In this document: positions 51,100 through 58,143 of the stretch, piece by piece
Layout: the number at the start of each line of letters is the position of its first letter
How positions within the stretch are numbered: position 1 is the first letter of the stretch
Assembly: GCF_008084145.1 (NCBI RefSeq)
Contig: NZ_VSDO01000001.1
Span: 1,254,840 to 1,318,839, forward strand
DNA from: Paenibacillus faecis
GTDB lineage: Bacteria; Bacillota; Bacilli; Paenibacillales; Paenibacillaceae
Length of the DNA: 64,000 nucleotides
Reading direction: 5' to 3'
Notes under the pieces: model-generated
Seen by the model: the letters and a program-made list of their open reading frames with translations, nothing else
Told to the model about the DNA's origin: nothing
Databases searched by the model: none
Program-made: the position numbers and the translations under genes

Positions 51100-52752
51100 T
51101 CATGGACTTTTATCGGAAAAGCAGGCCGGCAGCTCCCCAAGCATTCGCCAGATCGCTTCCGGCGAATATTCCCGCCAAGGATAGGAAGAAAGAAGATGTA
51201 CCTTCCCGGCGCGAACCGCCTCGATGCCCAGCCACTGGGGAGAAGATTGCAGCTTGGCCCAGTACGCTAAGGTCGCCGTATCCTGCCGGACGAGCAAAAA
51301 CAAATGCTCCGCCCGGAGGCCCGCGAGCTCCTCGAGCCGGATTGGACCGACGCCGGACAACGCATTTTCAGCCCCCATCATCTCAAATAAAACCTCCCGA
51401 AGGCCCCTGCCCTCGTTAATCCTCATTTGATCCAAGTGCAAACAGAGCGGCAGAATACGGGGAGATTCCTTCAACCGATCCCGTAATGTATTGCGAATCT
51501 CCGTTTCTCTGGCGTGAAAACCATCGAGCCAGTTTTGGGCTTCCTTCTTTTTATCAAGCAATTCGGCAAGCTCCCCCAACTGGGATTCCCATCCGATTGT
51601 TTCGGCCTTCATTTCATAGACTGGAGCGATCTTCTCCAACCTTTCTTGTTCCCAAGCTTCGACACCAGAGGCGCAAATGATCAACTCGGGCCGGGAATCG
51701 GCAAGTTTCTGCAAATTCATCCGCTTATTATAATTCTGCCGGTAGGCGTCCAAATGCACGGGAACCACCGACGCCAGAGCATGATAATAAGAACGGGACC
51801 ATTTGGGGTGAAGAGGCGCGGCGTAAGGAGTAATTTGCAGTGGAAGCAAAAAACCGAGCACGGAAGACGAGCCGTACACGGCAAGCTTATTCTGCTTCGA
51901 TCTGGAGTAGGCGGTTGGAGACAAACCGAACTCTTTTTTGAACTTCCTACTGAAATAAAACTCGTCTTTGTACCCCACCTGGTGGGCCACATCCCGCAGC
52001 CTTCCCCCCGTTCCCAGGATGAGCTGCTTCGCCTTATTCAAGCGGATTTGCGTCAAATACTCCATCGCGCTGAGTCCATACGCCTTCCGAAACACTTCTG
52101 CAAAATACTTCGGACTGAGCTCCGCAATTCCCGCCAGCTGGTCCATGGTCAACTCGTCGGCGTAATGCTCCTCCATATGGCTTCTCGCCCGTTCCAACGC
52201 CTGGCTCTTATCCGTTCCGGCCGGATGGCCCGATGCCGTTATAATCCCGTACAACAGCTCCTGAAAGTCCAGTTGGGCTTTCCAACGTTTTATCTTATCC
52301 TTGTGATAAAAATGGCCATAGACGGACCGGCATAACAAGGCTGCGCGATCTTCCCAACCCGGGAAATGGATGATCCTTTCCTCCACCCCGTCTTCCCTAT
52401 TCATTTCGGTCTCGCGTAATTCATGGCGAAGCCCCTCATTCGCCTGATTGGCTTGGTAAACGCTAAAGTAAAACACCATCGCATTTACCGACGCCGGTGA
52501 CTCGGCTGACATCCCGAAGGTGCTGTTTTTGGGACAAAAACAGGCGGAGCCTTTGCTCATCCGCAAGGTCTGCTGATCCCGTTCCATAAGGATGTCGCCT
52601 CCCAGCAATACAATGAGAGCCGAATGCAGCGTTAACCGTTGGTCCCCCGGCTGTCGCAGCCCTTTTATGATTTCAAGATCCCACAGGCGAACGGTCCAAG
52701 GACCGCCCCCCGGTTGGAATTGGTCCGGTTGATCGGTTTTAGGATCAAGCAA
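51100..52752 (-). CDS. AraC-family regulator fused to siderophore-binding domain (Btr-like)
   Basis: 550 residues, TTG start 8 nt after AAAGGTGG. N-terminal cupin-like sensor (about 1-150), AraC-type double HTH in the middle (ELTMDQLAGIAELSPKYFAE and LRDVAHQVGYKDEFYFSRKF), and a C-terminal FecB/BtuF-type binding-protein domain (about 290-550). B. subtilis Btr has this same layout and activates bacillibactin uptake when iron-loaded siderophore binds the C-terminal domain. Lies just upstream of the uptake operon on the same strand; a Fur box overlaps its own promoter region, giving two-layer control. Confidence 0.93.
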   Translation of the reverse strand: MLDPKTDQPDQFQPGGGPWTVRLWDLEIIKGLRQPGDQRLTLHSALIVLLGGDILMERDQQTLRMSKGSACFCPKNSTFGMSAESPASVNAMVFYFSVYQANQANEGLRHELRETEMNREDGVEERIIHFPGWEDRAALLCRSVYGHFYHKDKIKRWKAQLDFQELLYGIITASGHPAGTDKSQALERARSHMEEHYADELTMDQLAGIAELSPKYFAEVFRKAYGLSAMEYLTQIRLNKAKQLILGTGGRLRDVAHQVGYKDEFYFSRKFKKEFGLSPTAYSRSKQNKLAVYGSSSVLGFLLPLQITPYAAPLHPKWSRSYYHALASVVPVHLDAYRQNYNKRMNLQKLADSRPELIICASGVEAWEQERLEKIAPVYEMKAETIGWESQLGELAELLDKKKEAQNWLDGFHARETEIRNTLRDRLKESPRILPLCLHLDQMRINEGRGLREVLFEMMGAENALSGVGPIRLEELAGLRAEHLFLLVRQDTATLAYWAKLQSSPQWLGIEAVRAGKVHLLSSYPWREYSPEAIWRMLGELPACFSDKSP

Positions 52753-52770
52753 TGCAAAAACCACCTTTTA

Positions 52771-52789
52771 TTGAGAATCATTATCAATC
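52771..52789. promoter_or_regulatory. Fur box upstream of the AraC-family regulator
   Basis: TTGAGAATCATTATCAATC, a Fur-type 7-1-7 inverted repeat (TGAGAAT-C-ATTATCA), immediately before the regulator's ribosome site. Confidence 0.88.
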
Positions 52790-52827
52790 AATATACCATA
52801 TTCCTCTAAGCTTAGGTTTGAAAATGA

Positions 52828-52866
52828 AAAAAAGCAGTCCCGATAACCGAAGTTACCGGGACTGCC
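52828..52866 (-). terminator. terminator of the tRNA cluster
   Basis: GCAGTCCCGGTAAC / GTTATCGGGACTGC hairpin followed on the minus strand by seven T, 15 nt past the tRNA-Leu 3' end. Confidence 0.92.
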
Positions 52867-52879
52867 TCAAATCATAGGA

Positions 52880-52962
52880 TGCGGTCGAGAGGACTCGAAC
52901 CTCCACGGGCGTACGCCCACTACCCCCTCAAGATAGCGTGTCTGCCATTCCACCACGACCGC
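52880..52962 (-). tRNA. tRNA-Leu(GAG), second copy
   Basis: 83 nt, identical to the gene at 42898-42980, with the same 7 nt beyond its 3' end; anticodon GAG in loop TTGAGGG, long variable arm, no encoded CCA. Last gene of the Asn-Ser-Glu-Leu cluster. Confidence 0.95.
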
Positions 52963-52967
52963 ATATA

Positions 52968-53042
52968 TGGTGACCCGTAGGGGATTCGAACCCCTGTTAC
53001 CTCCGTGAAAGGGAGGTGTCTTAACCCCTTGACCAACGGGCC
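52968..53042 (-). tRNA. tRNA-Glu(TTC)
   Basis: 75 nt including encoded CCA. Acceptor GGCCCGT/ACGGGTC, anticodon stem-loop CCTCC CTTTCAC GGAGG giving TTC. Confidence 0.96.
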
Positions 53043-53231
53043 GTACGCTGTGTCACCCAGAAGCGGCGACAAGAATGAGTATAACAGAAACTAGAATGCC
53101 TTGCAACAATAATTTTTAAAGTTTTATAGAGGGATACTCTCGCGACGAACCTTCCCATTGAGGGTTCTCATCCCTCTGCAAAAAGAACCTCCCGGATTTA
53201 ACGGGAGGTTCTTGATCGATGTAACTCAGAA

Positions 53232-53320
53232 CGGAGAGAGAGGGATTCGAACCCTCGCACCGCTTACGCAGTCTAACCCCTTAGCAGAGGGTCCCCTTAT
53301 AGCCACTTGGGTATCTCTCC
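53232..53320 (-). tRNA. tRNA-Ser(GCT)
   Basis: 89 nt, acceptor GGAGAGA/TCTCTCC, anticodon loop CTGCTAA giving GCT, long variable arm with a stable stem. CCA is not encoded. Confidence 0.95.
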
Positions 53321-53327
53321 AGGAAAA

Positions 53328-53403
53328 TGGCTCCCCGAACAGGACTCGAACCTGTGACAACTCGATTAACAGTCGAGTGCTCTACCAACTGAGCTATCGG
53401 GGA
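53328..53403 (-). tRNA. tRNA-Asn(GTT)
   Basis: 76 nt including encoded CCA. Acceptor TCCCCGA/TCGGGGA, anticodon stem-loop CTCGA CTGTTAA TCGAG giving GTT. First gene of the tRNA cluster. Confidence 0.95.
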
Positions 53404-53429
53404 ATAGAAGTGTCGTCAGAACAAAATTA

Positions 53430-53458
53430 AATTTATCATGTTTGTGTAAACAAGTCAA
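53430..53458 (-). promoter_or_regulatory. promoter of the tRNA cluster
   Basis: On the minus strand, -35 TTGACT (53453-53458), 17-bp spacer, -10 TAAATT (53430-53435), 27 nt before the tRNA-Asn 5' end. Confidence 0.8.
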
Positions 53459-53504
53459 GATTTTAGCGGTATTTTTGACCTCCGGTTATAAGGAATTCAT
53501 AACT

Positions 53505-53805
53505 AGATAGGTTGACCTAAAGGATTGGCACTGAGCAAGGATGAGATAGGCATTCGGACATAAAGTACCGCCGTCGGAGTCCGTATCATTAACGGGAAAA
53601 CTTCCTGTTAATTTACCACTATTGGCCTCTCGATCGGATTTAGCTGGAAAAGTTCCATCTATTTCGCGGTCCTGTTGCCGATATACAAAAACTCAGGCGA
53701 ATTAACGGGAGGTTTTCCAGCTAATTCGCTTCTGCAGCCGAATACGTACCAAATTAACGGGAAGAATTCCCTTTATTTCGAACCAAATCAATAGTTCAAC
53801 CTATA
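53505..53805. repeat. array of four imperfect palindromes with inverted flanks
   Basis: Four related units at about 53588-53612, 53637-53666, 53699-53728 and 53751-53780, spaced 50-60 bp, each built on (G)AATTAACGGGA...TCCCGTTAATTCG-like halves (for example ATTAACGGGAAAACTTCCTG). The array is flanked by AGATAGGTTGACC on the left and GTTCAACCTATA on the right, which are inverted copies. The right flank includes the acetyltransferase stop codon. No coding potential. It fills the gap between the tRNA cluster and the acetyltransferase gene. Confidence 0.7.
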
Positions 53806-54440
53806 TCGATAATCTCCTTGATTCTTGTTAGATCCCCACTGCAAAGAGCATCCAGATTTTCAAAAATCTTTTGGGCCGGCCAGTCCCACCATTTAATGGA
53901 AAGTAGATATTCGATGAGTTCGTCATCAAATCTTTTTCGAATTACTTTACAGGGATTCCCCCCGGCGATATGGTAAGGAGGAACATCTTTTACGACGACT
54001 GAATTGGCTGCGATAATGGCTCCGTCACCAATATGCACACCCGGCATTACGGTAACATTTTGACCGATCCACACATCGTTTCCTATAACTGTATCGCCTT
54101 TTAAGGGTAAGTCTGCCAGTGTGGGAGCCGACTTTTCCCAACCATTGCCCATAATGTTAAAAGGATAGGTGGTTACGCTGGACATTCTATGGTTTGCACC
54201 ATTCATAACAAATTCAATGCCCTTGGCTATAGCGCAAAACTTCCCGATTATCAACTTATCTCCGATAAATTCATAATGATGAGTAACATGCTCTTCAAAC
54301 TTTTCTGCCCCGTCTATATCGTCATAATATGTGTAGTCACCGACTATGATATTGGGTCGAGTGACCACGTTTTTAATGTAACATAGACTTTTAATTTGCT
54401 CGTTCGGGTAGATGGCATTAGGATCAGGACCATATCGCAT
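53796..54440 (-). CDS. Vat/CatB-type xenobiotic acetyltransferase
   Basis: 214 residues from the ATG at 54440 (MRYGPDPNAIYP), which follows GGAGGG. Left-handed parallel beta-helix acetyltransferase with hexapeptide repeats (IGKFCAIAKGIEFVMNGANH, GDTVIGNDVWIGQNVTVMPG, IGDGAIIAANSVVVKDV) and the conserved catalytic His region NGANHRM. Full length for the streptogramin A (Vat) and type B chloramphenicol acetyltransferase family; the drug substrate cannot be assigned. Visibly more AT-rich than neighbouring genes. Its stop codon lies in the inverted flank of the palindrome array. Confidence 0.9.
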   Translation of the reverse strand: MRYGPDPNAIYPNEQIKSLCYIKNVVTRPNIIVGDYTYYDDIDGAEKFEEHVTHHYEFIGDKLIIGKFCAIAKGIEFVMNGANHRMSSVTTYPFNIMGNGWEKSAPTLADLPLKGDTVIGNDVWIGQNVTVMPGVHIGDGAIIAANSVVVKDVPPYHIAGGNPCKVIRKRFDDELIEYLLSIKWWDWPAQKIFENLDALCSGDLTRIKEIIDIG

Positions 54441-54723
54441 ATAAAAATCCCTCCTTCGATGGTTTTGATATTTCATTATACCTTAGATTTGCGATTAATC
54501 TTTGCCTAAATACGCTATAATTGCTCCCAAAATAAAAAGAACCATCGTCTCCATAAAAGGAACCGTGGTTCTTATGTTTTTGCTTGGTGATGCAATCCTG
54601 CTTCGTTTTTGTTTTTCGGGTTCTCAAATCCGCAAAAGAGAACGGGCTGCGGCCGAGTTCCGGGTTTCTTTTTCCCTCGCGGATCAGCTTCCGGCGAATT
54701 TTCTTAGCTTTCGATTGGGCCAT
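54424..54723 (-). CDS. small basic protein, possibly with a read-through tail
   Basis: 99 residues. Strongly basic N-terminus (AQSKAKKIRRKLIREGKRNP) then RSPFSFADLRTRKTKTKQD, and DGDDGSFYF-like sequence (YGDDGSFYFG) near residue 66. It looks like a conserved small Bacillales protein of about 65 residues, though I cannot name it, and the last 33 residues (SNYSVFRQRLIANLRYNE onward) look unlike the rest and overlap the acetyltransferase start. ATG preceded by AAGGAGTGAAC. Confidence 0.65.
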   Translation of the reverse strand: MAQSKAKKIRRKLIREGKRNPELGRSPFSFADLRTRKTKTKQDCITKQKHKNHGSFYGDDGSFYFGSNYSVFRQRLIANLRYNEISKPSKEGFLYAIWS

Positions 54724-54775
54724 TCTTAGTTCACTCCTTACATGTATTGAGCTAAGTATAGCACATGTTTGACCC

Positions 54776-55237
54776 TTACAGTGCGTTTAAACGCAGCGGG
54801 CCGGCACATCTTCCGCATCGGTATCTGGCCGGGTCGACCTTCCGCTTTCGCAGGTACTCCATCCCGCACTTGGAACAAGTCAGTTTATACCGATAGGGCA
54901 GGACCCTGCGTTTGGCGGTCCCGGGCAATCCCTGGCAGTAGCGGCTTCCGCCCACCTGCGCCAGCAGTCGCTTAAAATCGGGATCGCCATGCTTGTACCC
55001 TCTCCCCGACAAATGCAGATGATAGTGGCACAGTTCGTGCTTAATAATCCGCTCTACTTCTTCTTTCCCGTAAACTTCCAACTGCGCGGGATTGATCTCG
55101 ATATCATGGGATTTCATGAAATATCGCCCTCCGGTCGTCCGAAGGCGCCGGTTAAAGCTCGCCCGATGCCTAAACGGAAGGCCGAAGGAGTCGTGGGAAA
55201 TCTGCTCCACCCAGGCTTGCAGTTGTTCATTGGTCAT
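54776..55237 (-). CDS. SprT-like zinc metalloprotease-family protein
   Basis: 153 residues from the ATG at 55237. Contains the zinc-protease motif HELCHYHLH (about residue 65), then a C-terminal zinc ribbon with CSKCGMEYL and CGRCAGPL. Same layout as B. subtilis YdcK (SprT family), about 150 residues. Related eukaryotic Spartan digests DNA-protein crosslinks; the bacterial role is not established. The alternative ATG 24 nt upstream begins MGGKGDKP and contains the purine-rich ribosome site. Confidence 0.93.
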   Translation of the reverse strand: MTNEQLQAWVEQISHDSFGLPFRHRASFNRRLRTTGGRYFMKSHDIEINPAQLEVYGKEEVERIIKHELCHYHLHLSGRGYKHGDPDFKRLLAQVGGSRYCQGLPGTAKRRVLPYRYKLTCSKCGMEYLRKRKVDPARYRCGRCAGPLRLNAL

Positions 55238-55355
55238 CGGCTTGTCCCCTTTTCCGCCCAAAGTCTGATCTTCTCCCTCAAGGTTGTTACTTGAATTTTA
55301 ACTTCGCCTTACGCTACACTGTCAAGTAGGATACAACAAAAAGGAGATATCGTAC

Positions 55356-55709
55356 ATGGCCCTTATGAGATACGTCATTTTGCAGCAGGAGCAAAACTTG
55401 TTATTTGTAGAAATGCCCCGCGATTATGCCTATCAGCTAAGCGCGTTGAACCTGCGTTTGAATAAAGAAATCGATAAACTGACCGCCAGCAAGGTTCCCG
55501 CCCTGCCCATCGCGGTAGCGGAATGCGATAATCTGGATTTGCTTCAGGAATCGCTGCTCATCACAAGCGGATTGGATTACATCAATGACTTGGAAGCGGC
55601 GTTCTCGGCCATCCGCGAAGAAAATTACCCGCTGATCTCCCTTTTGACGGAGATTCGGGCATTGCAAGCCCAGCTTGAACAATGGTACGAGGAAGAAGGA
55701 ATAGCCTAG
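55356..55709 (+). CDS. conserved small protein, function unknown
   Basis: 117 residues, ATG 9 nt after AAGGAGA. No signal peptide or membrane helix; mostly helical with acidic patches (AVAECDNLDLLQESLLI, LTEIRALQAQLEQWYEEE). I do not recognise the family. Lies between the divergent SprT-like gene and cmpA; the cmpA start is 80 nt downstream, so they may be cotranscribed. Confidence 0.75.
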   Translation: MALMRYVILQQEQNLLFVEMPRDYAYQLSALNLRLNKEIDKLTASKVPALPIAVAECDNLDLLQESLLITSGLDYINDLEAAFSAIREENYPLISLLTEIRALQAQLEQWYEEEGIA

Positions 55710-55789
55710 CATCCTTCCGGCTGGACCTGCACGGTTTCCGGCGTTTCCCCATATGCTACCTACAAAGGGTGCCGGAGGAGGAGATCGTG

Positions 55790-55927
55790 TTGCCTAAGTG
55801 GCTCAGCAACCAGATAATGCGCGCCTTTCATAAGCGCGACCGCCGACAGATTCGATTATTGAATGACTGCTGGTTTTTCTATTATAACCGCCGGGACGAT
55901 AGCGGTCCGAATCATGACCTGCAGTAA
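55790..55927 (+). CDS. cmpA: cortex morphogenetic protein CmpA
   Basis: 45 residues, TTG at 55790 (or the adjacent GTG at 55787) after GGAGGAG. PKWLSNQIMRAFHKRDRRQI and RLLNDCWFFYYNRR match the CmpA pattern of a short basic helix ending in NxCWxFY. In B. subtilis CmpA (37 residues) links SpoIVA assembly to cortex formation by targeting SpoIVA for ClpXP degradation. Slightly longer C-terminus here. Marks the organism as an endospore former. Confidence 0.88.
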   Translation: MPKWLSNQIMRAFHKRDRRQIRLLNDCWFFYYNRRDDSGPNHDLQ

Positions 55928-55961
55928 AGTATCCCCCCGTGAAAAACCATGGTGCAAAACG

Positions 55962-55987
55962 AAAGCCCGCCATCTTTGGCGGGCTTT
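55962..55987. terminator. bidirectional terminator
   Basis: AAAGCCCGCCA / TGGCGGGCTTT stem with a 4-nt loop between the convergent cmpA and cyclase genes. Confidence 0.88.
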
Positions 55988-56018
55988 GTTCTTGGTAACG
56001 GGTGCAGCTTTTCAATTG

Positions 56019-56810
56019 TCACACAACCCCCTCCAATTCATAAACGACGATTTCCTGTTCTTTTCCTTTCATCTGCAGCTTGCCAGGAGAACTTACCCGG
56101 ATCCTGTCCTTAACCGCCTCATAGGTCGTTTCGCTGATTAGAATTTGCCCCGGTTTGGCCAGGCTCTCCAATCTGGCCGCGGTATTTACGGCGTCCCCCA
56201 CGGCGGTGTAGTCCATTCTCGTCAAGGAGCCGATGTTGCCGAATACCGCCGGGCCCGTATGGATACCGATACCGAACTGGACTTGACGGCCGTATCGGTC
56301 CATAAGCCTTCGCTCCAAGCCTGCGGCGCCTTCTTTCATCGCCCATGCGGCCTGAACCGCCTTCATCGGATGATCCTCCTGAAAAAAGGGCGCGTTGAAG
56401 ACCGCCATCGCGGCATCTCCGATAAATTTATCCAACGTCCCTTCATAACGAAGAATACAGCCGGCGGTGAGGTTCAAATATTCGTTTAAAATGGCGACGA
56501 CTTCTTCCGGCTCCGCGGTTTCAGACAACAGGGAAAATCCACGGATATCGACAAAGAGAATCGTCAGAATGCGGCGAGTCCCACCCAATCTGAGTCCGGC
56601 TTCTCCGCTGTTCAAGATTTGATGAACCACCTGCGGCGCCATGTACCTTCCGATAATATGCTCAACTTTTCGCAGTCTGCGTTCTCCCCGCAGCCGAAGG
56701 AGAACAATACATAGCAAACACGCGGCTTGAGCGCCGAGCAGAAGCATCACTCCGCCGGCCGGCATCTTGCCTTGCAAAAACGGTAAGCCGCTTAATATCA
56801 GTTCCCTCAC
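56019..56810 (-). CDS. class III adenylate/guanylate cyclase, probably adenylate cyclase
   Basis: 263 residues, GTG start 7 nt after GGGGAG. One N-terminal membrane helix (VMLLLGAQAACLLCIVLL), linker GRYMAPQVVHQIL, then a complete class III cyclase domain. Metal aspartates D88 (FVDIRGF) and D132 (IGDAAMAVF); base-selecting K128 (LDKFIGD) and D200 (RMDYTAVGD), the Lys/Asp pair typical of adenylate cyclases; transition-state N209 and R213 (VNTAARLE). No sensor domain. Encoded 21 nt after the HD-GYP gene, so cotranscribed, and close to a divergent Crp-like gene. Confidence 0.9.
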   Translation of the reverse strand: MRELILSGLPFLQGKMPAGGVMLLLGAQAACLLCIVLLRLRGERRLRKVEHIIGRYMAPQVVHQILNSGEAGLRLGGTRRILTILFVDIRGFSLLSETAEPEEVVAILNEYLNLTAGCILRYEGTLDKFIGDAAMAVFNAPFFQEDHPMKAVQAAWAMKEGAAGLERRLMDRYGRQVQFGIGIHTGPAVFGNIGSLTRMDYTAVGDAVNTAARLESLAKPGQILISETTYEAVKDRIRVSSPGKLQMKGKEQEIVVYELEGVV

Positions 56811-56831
56811 ACTTACACTCCCCGGTTCTCC

Positions 56832-57968
56832 CTACTCCACGCATGAATGCAGTACGACCACGTCTCTTTTTTTGGCTAAATCCAGCTCATAGGGGTGACT
56901 TACCCGTGTTCCGTCGGCCTCCCGGATGATCCGAAGCAAGGGGCGATGACTAAGTCCGCTGGCATGGGCCGCTACAACCCCTACTTGTCCGCTGCTCAGC
57001 TTCAAGGTGGTGGAGATCGGAAACACCGAAATATTTTTCAAAAAGGCTTTAACCAGCTCCGCATCGAAAAACCGGTCGCCGGCGCCGAACAAAAATTCAA
57101 CCGCTTCGCTTTCCCTATAGGCTTGTCTGTAAGGGCGCGGAGAAATCAAGGCGTCATACACATCCGAAATAGCCACGATTTGCACGATCTCCGGAATGTC
57201 TTCGCCCTTCATATGGAACGGATAGCCAGACCCGTCGAAGCGTTCGTGGTGAAGCAGCGAGCACTTGGCCGAAACCGCCGACACTCCTTCCAGCCCTTCC
57301 GTAAGGCGATATCCTTCAATCGTATGATTTTGCAAAATGACGCGCTCCTCTAAAGTCAGTTCCCGAACGCACCGCAGGATGGACTGAGGAACCCGGGTCA
57401 TTCCGACATCAAACAGCAGGGATCCTGCAGTGAGATCAAGCAACTTCGCGTTATCGTACTGAAGCGAGATGCCAAGCATCACGGAAAGTGCGGTCACACT
57501 CAGCGTGTGCTTAAACAATCCTTGGTCATACGTACGAAGCATGGTCAGAAGATCCATTATTTTTTGATGGGAAGATATATCGCACACCAGACCGCGAAAA
57601 AGCCGCTTGAACCGCTGCTCTACGAAAGGAATGGCAATCCGGCCATGAACTTTCTCGGATTCCGCCAACTGCATTAACTCGGCCAGCGTTTGCTTGCGGG
57701 CGCGAAAATCGGAAACCGGCACTCCCGTACTGGCTGAAAAATGGGTATGGTTTAAAGCCGGCTTCTCCTGTTCCGCCAAAGACGATTCGGGCATCGGCAG
57801 TTTCCTGTTCTTCACAACCACCGAAACGACTCCCAACTGTCTGATTCTCTTGATGTATTGCTCCGTCAGAACCGTCCCCTCTTCCAGAATCGTTAGCCCT
57901 GTGCGTCCAAGCACGGCCCGACCTAAAATGTCTCCAGGTTCCAATAATTTGACATGAAACTCTTGCAT
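56832..57968 (-). CDS. HD-GYP domain protein with altered HD motif
   Basis: 378 residues. N-terminal domain without recognised fold (about 1-125), then an HD-GYP domain (about 130-378). Conserved: KHTLSVTA, QNHTIEGY, HHERFDGSGYP, ISDVYDAL. But the HD pair itself reads LLFDVGMTRVP: Phe replaces the metal-binding His (residue 186) and Met replaces the Lys of DIGK. Cyclic-di-GMP hydrolysis may therefore be lost and the protein may act as a binding or scaffold protein. Cotranscribed with the cyclase gene; divergent from the Crp-like gene. Confidence 0.9.
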   Translation of the reverse strand: MQEFHVKLLEPGDILGRAVLGRTGLTILEEGTVLTEQYIKRIRQLGVVSVVVKNRKLPMPESSLAEQEKPALNHTHFSASTGVPVSDFRARKQTLAELMQLAESEKVHGRIAIPFVEQRFKRLFRGLVCDISSHQKIMDLLTMLRTYDQGLFKHTLSVTALSVMLGISLQYDNAKLLDLTAGSLLFDVGMTRVPQSILRCVRELTLEERVILQNHTIEGYRLTEGLEGVSAVSAKCSLLHHERFDGSGYPFHMKGEDIPEIVQIVAISDVYDALISPRPYRQAYRESEAVEFLFGAGDRFFDAELVKAFLKNISVFPISTTLKLSSGQVGVVAAHASGLSHRPLLRIIREADGTRVSHPYELDLAKKRDVVVLHSCVE

Positions 57969-58062
57969 CGCTTTCTACCCCTGTTCGATCAAAATAGAGG
58001 AATATGCCTGGTCGATGGCGAATTATTCCTATCGACAACATTAACAGGATTACAACCGCGAA

Positions 58063-58082
58063 TTTGTAGTGTGAACCACAAA
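58063..58082. promoter_or_regulatory. 20-bp palindrome between the HD-GYP and Crp-like genes
   Basis: TTTGTAGTGTGAACCACAAA: arms TTTGTnGT and ACnACAAA around four bases, the size and shape of a Crp/Fnr operator. Lies about 60-80 nt before the Crp-like start and about 95 nt before the HD-GYP start. Confidence 0.45.
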
Positions 58083-58143
58083 ATGTGAAAAAAGTCTCGG
58101 TAACGGTACTTTGGTAGCAAAGCAAGAAGCAGGAGGGAAAACT

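Noticed and set aside
53158..53430. 90-codon plus-strand open frame
   Set aside because: It crosses the tRNA-Ser and tRNA-Asn genes on the opposite strand; the peptide is a translation of tRNA complements.
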